This document shows, one piece after another, positions 5,442 to 10,072 of a stretch of 10,072 bases of DNA; position 1 is the first letter of the stretch; every line of letters begins with the position of its first letter. The DNA comes from Bacteroidales bacterium. GTDB lineage: Bacteria > Bacteroidota > Bacteroidia > Bacteroidales > WCHB1-69. The position numbers were made by a program, and so were the translations under genes. The notes under the pieces were generated by a model. That model searched no databases, was not told where the DNA came from, and was given only the letters and a program-made list of their open reading frames with translations. The DNA lies in contig JAEERB010000088.1 in assembly GCA_016285615.1 (NCBI GenBank), positions 1 to 10,072 of the forward strand, read 5' to 3'.

Positions 5442-6602
5442 ATGAGCGAAATAAAAAATCCATTTGTGGTGAAAGGTCGTATTCCGGCGGCTTGTTTTTG
5501 CGATCGTGTGGCCGAGACCGAGAAGCTGACCCGCGAGTTGCTCAATGGGAACGATGTGGTCATCATGTCGTCGCGGCGCTTGGGCAAAACAGGCTTGATA
5601 CAGCACTTCTTTGACCAGCCGGCCATCAGCGGCCATTATTACACCTTCTTTGTGGATATTCTGGAGACGAGCTCTATGCAGGAGTTTGTCTATAAGCTGA
5701 GCAGTCAGCTGTTTGAAACCCTCAAGCCGATGGGCCGCAAGTTTGTGGATTTTTTTGTCAATAGTATCAAGTCGTTACAGGCGGGATGGACTTATGACCC
5801 GCTGTCGGGCATGCCGAAATTCACCTTTTCGATGGGTGCGTTCACCAAGCCGGAAGTGACTTTGGGTGAGATATTTGCCATGCTTGAGCAGGCCGACCGC
5901 CGCTGTATTGTCGCCATCGATGAGTTTCAGCAGATTGCCAAGTATCCTGAGAAGAATGTGGAGGCCGTGCTGCGCGGTTTCATTCAACACTTGAAGAACT
6001 GTGATTTTATCTTTGCCGGCTCCGAGCGCCATCTGTTAGCCGAGATGTTCAGCGCCTACGGTCGCCCGTTTTACAATAGCACCTCCACTTTAAATTTGGA
6101 TCCCATCCCCAAGGATCGCTACACAGAATTTGTCATGGACAAGTTCCTGCAATATCAAAAAAGCGTTGAAGCAGAGTTTGTTGGTCGAATATATGATTTG
6201 TGCGAAGGCAATACTTTCTGCATGCAGAAGATTTTTAATACAGCATTTTCTCTAACCGATAAGGAGTGCACGTTGGAAATTTTGCTGGGCTCCATTTTGG
6301 ACATTTTGGCCGATAAGGAGCGCGATTATCAGAACATACTTTCGCAGGTGACATCGCGCCCCAAGGAGGTGCTGTTTGCCATTGCCAACGACGGCTTTGT
6401 GGATCGGCCCACCTCGTCAACGTTTGTCCGCTGCCACTACTTGGTGTCAGCCAGCTCGGTGCAATCGGCCATAAAGCAATTGCTTCAGAATGACTTAATT
6501 ACATTCAGTTTGGGTTGTAATGGCAGAAAGATTTACCGTCTTTCGGATCCCTTTTTAAAAATGTGGATTCGGCAAGCAACGGGCTATGGTCTCGAATTTT
6601 AA
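5442..6602 (+). CDS. AAA-type ATP-binding protein (archaeal ATPase family)
   Basis: This is a 386-aa STAND/AAA-like P-loop ATPase of the archaeal-ATPase type common in Bacteroidota. The N-terminus has the family pattern NPFV...FCDRVAETEKL. Walker A is SSRRLGKT (43-50), Walker B IVAIDEF (156-162), and a sensor-like FAGSERH follows (191-197). The C-terminal part (about 300-386) looks like a winged helix and ends with YRLSDPFLKMW, resembling the 'DPFLRFW' ending of ATPase-DUF234 proteins. I chose the ATG at 5442 because the longer frame begins at a TTG inside the promoter and adds residues unlike the family. AAGGAG touches the ATG, too close for a normal ribosome site. No signal peptide or membrane segment is seen, so it is cytoplasmic. 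The biological role of this family is poorly defined. It is divergent from mod-res and more GC-rich, so it is probably not part of the R-M operon. Confidence 0.85.
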   Translation: MSEIKNPFVVKGRIPAACFCDRVAETEKLTRELLNGNDVVIMSSRRLGKTGLIQHFFDQPAISGHYYTFFVDILETSSMQEFVYKLSSQLFETLKPMGRKFVDFFVNSIKSLQAGWTYDPLSGMPKFTFSMGAFTKPEVTLGEIFAMLEQADRRCIVAIDEFQQIAKYPEKNVEAVLRGFIQHLKNCDFIFAGSERHLLAEMFSAYGRPFYNSTSTLNLDPIPKDRYTEFVMDKFLQYQKSVEAEFVGRIYDLCEGNTFCMQKIFNTAFSLTDKECTLEILLGSILDILADKERDYQNILSQVTSRPKEVLFAIANDGFVDRPTSSTFVRCHYLVSASSVQSAIKQLLQNDLITFSLGCNGRKIYRLSDPFLKMWIRQATGYGLEF

Positions 6603-6604
6603 CC

Positions 6605-9600
6605 TTATTCCATAATTTTGACCGTCACGCCGGCGCTGTGGTCGGCAAATTCGGGGGCGTACATGCACTGCACGGTCGAGATGCCGTTGGAGAAGGTGCC
6701 AGCCTGTTCGGCAATGAGCGTATATTCAAACACGTAGGTTCCCTTGGGCAGGTGGTCGAAGAAGAAGTTGACCGCCGCATCGCGGGGTGCTTCGTAGTAG
6801 AAGAGGCCGTCCTGGTAGCGGTAGCCCGACATGTTGTTGGTCAACTCGAAGCCGGCGCAGCGCATATCCTTCAGGTGCACATATTCCATGTCGCGGTCGC
6901 TGCGCAACTCGATGCGTACGCGCACTTTGTCGCCCACCTTCAGCGGCGTCTGTTCGCTGATGGCCTGCAAGGTCTCACCACGCTCGTTCAATACCACTTT
7001 GTAGAGCTGCTTGCTCAGCGATAGCGGATGAGGTAAACTCTTGTCCTGCTTTATCTTATCAAGATTTTCGAAGTACTGCCAGTAGAGGCCGCCCCATGCA
7101 ATGCCTGCGGTGGGCTTGCTGACCGTGAGGGTGGCGTTTTGTTCGCCAATCTGCTGGTTGTCCCACGAGGTCTTGAAATAGCCCGTGGCGGCTTCGGCTG
7201 TCAAGGGTGCGGTGGGCTTCAAAACCACATCGCCGTAAGAGAAGGTGGTCTGCATGTTGGGGTCTTCCGACTCTTTGAGTTGGGCGGCCAGGTCGTTGTT
7301 GAGCAGCAGGGCGTAGCATGCCTCGGCCGTGGCCTTGGTGGTGCCCCAGTTCTGTGTCTGCTTCTGTTTCAGCAGCCACGTCTGCATCTTCTCCACCGAC
7401 TCCTTGTCGTTGGCAACGGTGTTGAACGCCTCAATGAGCAAGGCTTGGCGCTCGATGGGCGCTTCGTTCCAGAAGAATCCGTAGCCCTGTTTCTTCCACC
7501 ACATGCCCATCTCGTCGGAGTATTGGGCATACTCTTTCAGGCGAGCCACCACCTTTTGGGCCAGTGCGGTCTCGCCATTGCGGTAGAGTATCAGCGCCGT
7601 CAGTGCTTGATCGTAGAAACTCATCTTCTCGTAGTTTTTTCGCGCCAGACTGAGGTAGTGCTGGTAGGCTTCGGTGCAACCGCTGTTCACGGGATATCCC
7701 TTGAGGAAGAAACTGCGGGCGTAGAGGTAGTGCAATTGAATGCTGCCCAGATAGTCGGCGGTGCCGTTCTTCTTCATTTCGCGGTACTCCTTGTCAGCTT
7801 CGAGGTCGAGGTAGCGCACGGCCTTAGTGAGGGTGCTGCTCTTGACGCCCGTCTTGACACCGAGCACTTTCAGGTGGCCGAAGCCGGCCACAATATGCTG
7901 GGTGATGAAGGGACTGTCGTAGCCGCCAGCGAACCACGGCCAGGCGCCCGAGCTCTTCTGGTTTTTCTCCAACTTGTCGATGGCGTTTTTCAACTCCTTG
8001 GCCATGCGTTGCGTGTCGAAGAGCTGGCCCATACGTTGGCGCTGGGAGCTTTCGTTCTCGGCGTCCATTACCCAGGGTGACTCTTCCAGCACGATGTTTT
8101 TCAGCTCGGCATTCTTGTCCAGGTTGGAACAGAAGGCGCTGGGCGCACTCTTCTGCCATTCGTTGAACACTTGCTGGATGGCGGGCGACGAGTTGGCGAT
8201 GTGCGTAGCCAAGGCGTTGCCATACAAGCGGCTGAATATCTGTTCGTTGCATTCGTACGGATATTCTATCATATAGGGTAGCGAGCCGAGGGCGTACCAA
8301 ACGGGATTGTTGGTGAATTCCAAGGTCAGCTTGTGATGGGCAAGTGTGTTGCCAGGCTTGTCGATTTGCTGGCAGGCATCTTTTAATGCATTGAAAGTGA
8401 TAGTCTTATCTTGTTTTCCGTTGACATAGAAGGGCAGCGTTTCGGTCACCATCATGCGGTTGGCCAACACGGGCAGCGTAGCTTCCTGGCCGTCGGAGAA
8501 GGGCGTTTCATTGCAGGTGGCCACGATGCGGTAGGTGATGGCCGACAGCTGTTGGGGGATGTGCAGTTGGAAGCGCACTAATGCCGACTCGCCATTGAGG
8601 ATGGTAAACGGCTGTGTGGCGCTGTTGTCGATGATGTTGAGCGGCTTACCCGTCATGGCGTCGGTTAGCGTGAGGGTCACTTGGCCGCTGAGGCGCTGGG
8701 CCGACTCATCCGTGCTGACCACCTTGGCGGTGAACCAGATAGTGTCGCCCTCGCGGAAGAAGCGTGGCACATTGGGCACTACCATCAGCTCTTTGCGTGT
8801 GCGTAGCAACTTCTCGAAGAAGCCCGTCTTGAGGTCGGTGGTGTGTGCTAAGCCTAACATCTTCCATTGCGTAAGGCTTTCGGGCAATTTGCACTTGATG
8901 ACCACTTCGCCGTTTTCGTTGGTTGACAGGTGCGGATAGAAAAAGGCGGTTTCGGCAAAGTTGGAGCGTATCTGCACGTCGGGCTCGGCAGTTGCGCCGG
9001 CGCCAGTTGACGTAGTGTTATCGGCAGAAAAATCCAAATCGGTTTCCACTTTGATGTTGTCTTCCACCATGTTCAGAACCACTTCTTTTTGCGCAAATGA
9101 TGCAGGAGCGTCCAGTGCTTCTTCTTCTACCTCCATATCCATATTTATATCCACAGCGTCGTTAAAAGCAAAAGCTGTGGCGTAGACTCTGCGTGATTTG
9201 GAGGACCCGATTAAGTAGGGACTGTAATAGGTTAATCCGTTTTTGTATTCTGCGTAAATATATGATTTATAGGGTTTTATTGTGTTAAAATTGGAGAAAG
9301 AGGATTTGCTGAAGGCGTCGTAATAGAGGTTGAAGAGTGGAAAAACCTGTCGCAGGTTGAGATGGTCAATGGGCAGGCGGAAAGAGTTTTGGGCGAATAC
9401 ATCGAGCGAGGCGTCGTACATGGCGCATAGTAGCTCGGCGGCTATGGCATCCCCGTTCTTCCCTTTCAGGGTGATGCGCCACTCTTCGTCGGCACCCGGG
9501 TAGGCCAGGTCTCGGAAAGTCTCGAAGGTAGTCTCTATCTGTTTGTTAGTGAAGGGCACTTGCAGCGTCAGACTTTTCGCGCAGTGAACGCCCTGGTGGC

Positions 9601-10072
9601 AGGTGATGGCCTTGAGGGTGATAGCGCCGCGATGGCTCTCTTTGATGGGCAGGGTGAACTTGGTTACGCCCTGTTTCAAGGTGAGCCACTCTGATTTCAG
9701 CAGTGTGTCGTTGTTGCTCATTTCGAGGAAGATATGGGCGTTGTCGAGATAGCTGCCCACATAGATGGTGACGGTCTCGCCCACTTCGGCAGTGCTCTTG
9801 TCGCAGTAGAGCCACACGGGCTCGTAGGCGGTACATTTTTTGTTTTTCTGATGGAAGACGAAGAAGATTTTTTCTTTTGTAACTTCTTGTCCATCTTTAT
9901 CTTTGGCGGATAATGTCAGTTTGTAGTAGCCGTCTCTGTAGTGGCTGAGGTTGGGAATCTCGATACGGTCGGCATCTTGTGTGTTGAGCAACACGTGGCA
10001 AACCTCTTCCAGCGTTGTCCACGCTTCGGGATGGGCCTCGTTGTCGAGTTCAAAGTAGGGAATCTGTTGTTC
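6605..10072 (-). CDS. Alpha-2-macroglobulin family protein (partial, N-terminus outside window)
   Basis: This is a bacterial alpha-2-macroglobulin, a large protease-trapping protein usually anchored in the periplasm. The frame is open to the right edge, so 1155 residues plus the stop are seen and the N-terminus, with any lipoprotein signal, is missing. Numbering from the window edge, macroglobulin-type beta domains occupy about 40-300. An acidic, Ser/Thr/Gly-rich linker follows (about 309-366). Then come RSNFAETAFFYPHL (369-382) and LPESLTQWKMLGLAHT, matching the conserved A2M core. The thioester motif CNEQ is at 608-611 (Cys codon 8249-8251), followed by the helical thioester domain with GAWPWFAGGYDSPF and a C-terminal receptor-like beta domain. 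The usual Gly before the thioester Cys is Glu here. Related Bacteroidota proteins are around 1900 aa, so about 40% may be missing. It is convergent with the ATPase gene, their stops 2 bp apart. GC content is high, unlike mod-res. Confidence 0.9.
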   Translation of the reverse strand, partial: EQQIPYFELDNEAHPEAWTTLEEVCHVLLNTQDADRIEIPNLSHYRDGYYKLTLSAKDKDGQEVTKEKIFFVFHQKNKKCTAYEPVWLYCDKSTAEVGETVTIYVGSYLDNAHIFLEMSNNDTLLKSEWLTLKQGVTKFTLPIKESHRGAITLKAITCHQGVHCAKSLTLQVPFTNKQIETTFETFRDLAYPGADEEWRITLKGKNGDAIAAELLCAMYDASLDVFAQNSFRLPIDHLNLRQVFPLFNLYYDAFSKSSFSNFNTIKPYKSYIYAEYKNGLTYYSPYLIGSSKSRRVYATAFAFNDAVDINMDMEVEEEALDAPASFAQKEVVLNMVEDNIKVETDLDFSADNTTSTGAGATAEPDVQIRSNFAETAFFYPHLSTNENGEVVIKCKLPESLTQWKMLGLAHTTDLKTGFFEKLLRTRKELMVVPNVPRFFREGDTIWFTAKVVSTDESAQRLSGQVTLTLTDAMTGKPLNIIDNSATQPFTILNGESALVRFQLHIPQQLSAITYRIVATCNETPFSDGQEATLPVLANRMMVTETLPFYVNGKQDKTITFNALKDACQQIDKPGNTLAHHKLTLEFTNNPVWYALGSLPYMIEYPYECNEQIFSRLYGNALATHIANSSPAIQQVFNEWQKSAPSAFCSNLDKNAELKNIVLEESPWVMDAENESSQRQRMGQLFDTQRMAKELKNAIDKLEKNQKSSGAWPWFAGGYDSPFITQHIVAGFGHLKVLGVKTGVKSSTLTKAVRYLDLEADKEYREMKKNGTADYLGSIQLHYLYARSFFLKGYPVNSGCTEAYQHYLSLARKNYEKMSFYDQALTALILYRNGETALAQKVVARLKEYAQYSDEMGMWWKKQGYGFFWNEAPIERQALLIEAFNTVANDKESVEKMQTWLLKQKQTQNWGTTKATAEACYALLLNNDLAAQLKESEDPNMQTTFSYGDVVLKPTAPLTAEAATGYFKTSWDNQQIGEQNATLTVSKPTAGIAWGGLYWQYFENLDKIKQDKSLPHPLSLSKQLYKVVLNERGETLQAISEQTPLKVGDKVRVRIELRSDRDMEYVHLKDMRCAGFELTNNMSGYRYQDGLFYYEAPRDAAVNFFFDHLPKGTYVFEYTLIAEQAGTFSNGISTVQCMYAPEFADHSAGVTVKIME

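Noticed and set aside
6563..7024. 153-codon plus-strand frame overlapping the end of the ATPase gene and the macroglobulin gene
   Set aside because: It overlaps two well-supported genes and shows no recognisable motif.
7139..8080. 313-codon plus-strand frame antisense to the macroglobulin gene
   Set aside because: The opposite strand encodes clear A2M motifs; the antisense frame is Val/Gly/Leu/His-rich and low complexity, as expected for a shadow in GC-rich DNA.

Overview
The window looks like a chromosomal segment from a Bacteroidales bacterium, most plausibly Prevotella or a close relative. Three things suggest this. Two intergenic sites read TATCTTTG, an exact match to the Bacteroidota -7 promoter consensus TAnnTTTG. 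There is a large alpha-2-macroglobulin of the bacterial type with a CxEQ thioester. Base composition is also uneven: the ATPase and macroglobulin genes are fairly GC-rich, while the restriction-modification genes are AT-rich. The genus is an inference from style, not from any marker gene.

Layout, left to right. Bases 1-545 hold no credible gene. They are a cluster of repeats: three diverged copies of a unit centred on GAACCCCGTYAGGGGTTC, a perfect 13-bp hairpin, and a roughly 170-bp imperfect inverted repeat with a 16-bp perfect palindrome nested in one arm. Bases 546-605 may be the tail of a lost gene. Next, on the minus strand, lies a complete Type III restriction-modification operon: mod (N6-adenine methyltransferase) followed 2 bp later by res (DEAD-like helicase with a PD-(D/E)xK nuclease). 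The middle of mod, where the target recognition domain sits, is far more AT-rich than its flanks, as if swapped in.

Upstream of mod is a 440-bp intergenic region with a strongly structured element (about 5009-5168, minus strand). It has a long hairpin and then a second hairpin and a T8 tract. I read it as a small non-coding RNA, possibly of the 6S-like/Bacteroidales-1 kind, or alternatively as an attenuating leader of mod. The base of the long hairpin and the terminator-like hairpin compete for the same AACGTT bases.

Divergent from the operon is a plus-strand AAA-type ATPase of the archaeal-ATPase family, with its own promoter next to an 11-bp inverted repeat. It runs convergently into a large alpha-2-macroglobulin gene that continues off the right edge; the two stop codons are 2 bp apart. 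The R-M pair works as one unit: Mod sets specificity and methylates one strand of the site, and the Mod-Res complex cuts unmethylated DNA. The ATPase and macroglobulin have no obvious mechanistic link to it. I did not find a clearly undescribed multi-gene system; the most interesting parts are the structured RNA region before mod, the mosaic mod gene and the repeat cluster.
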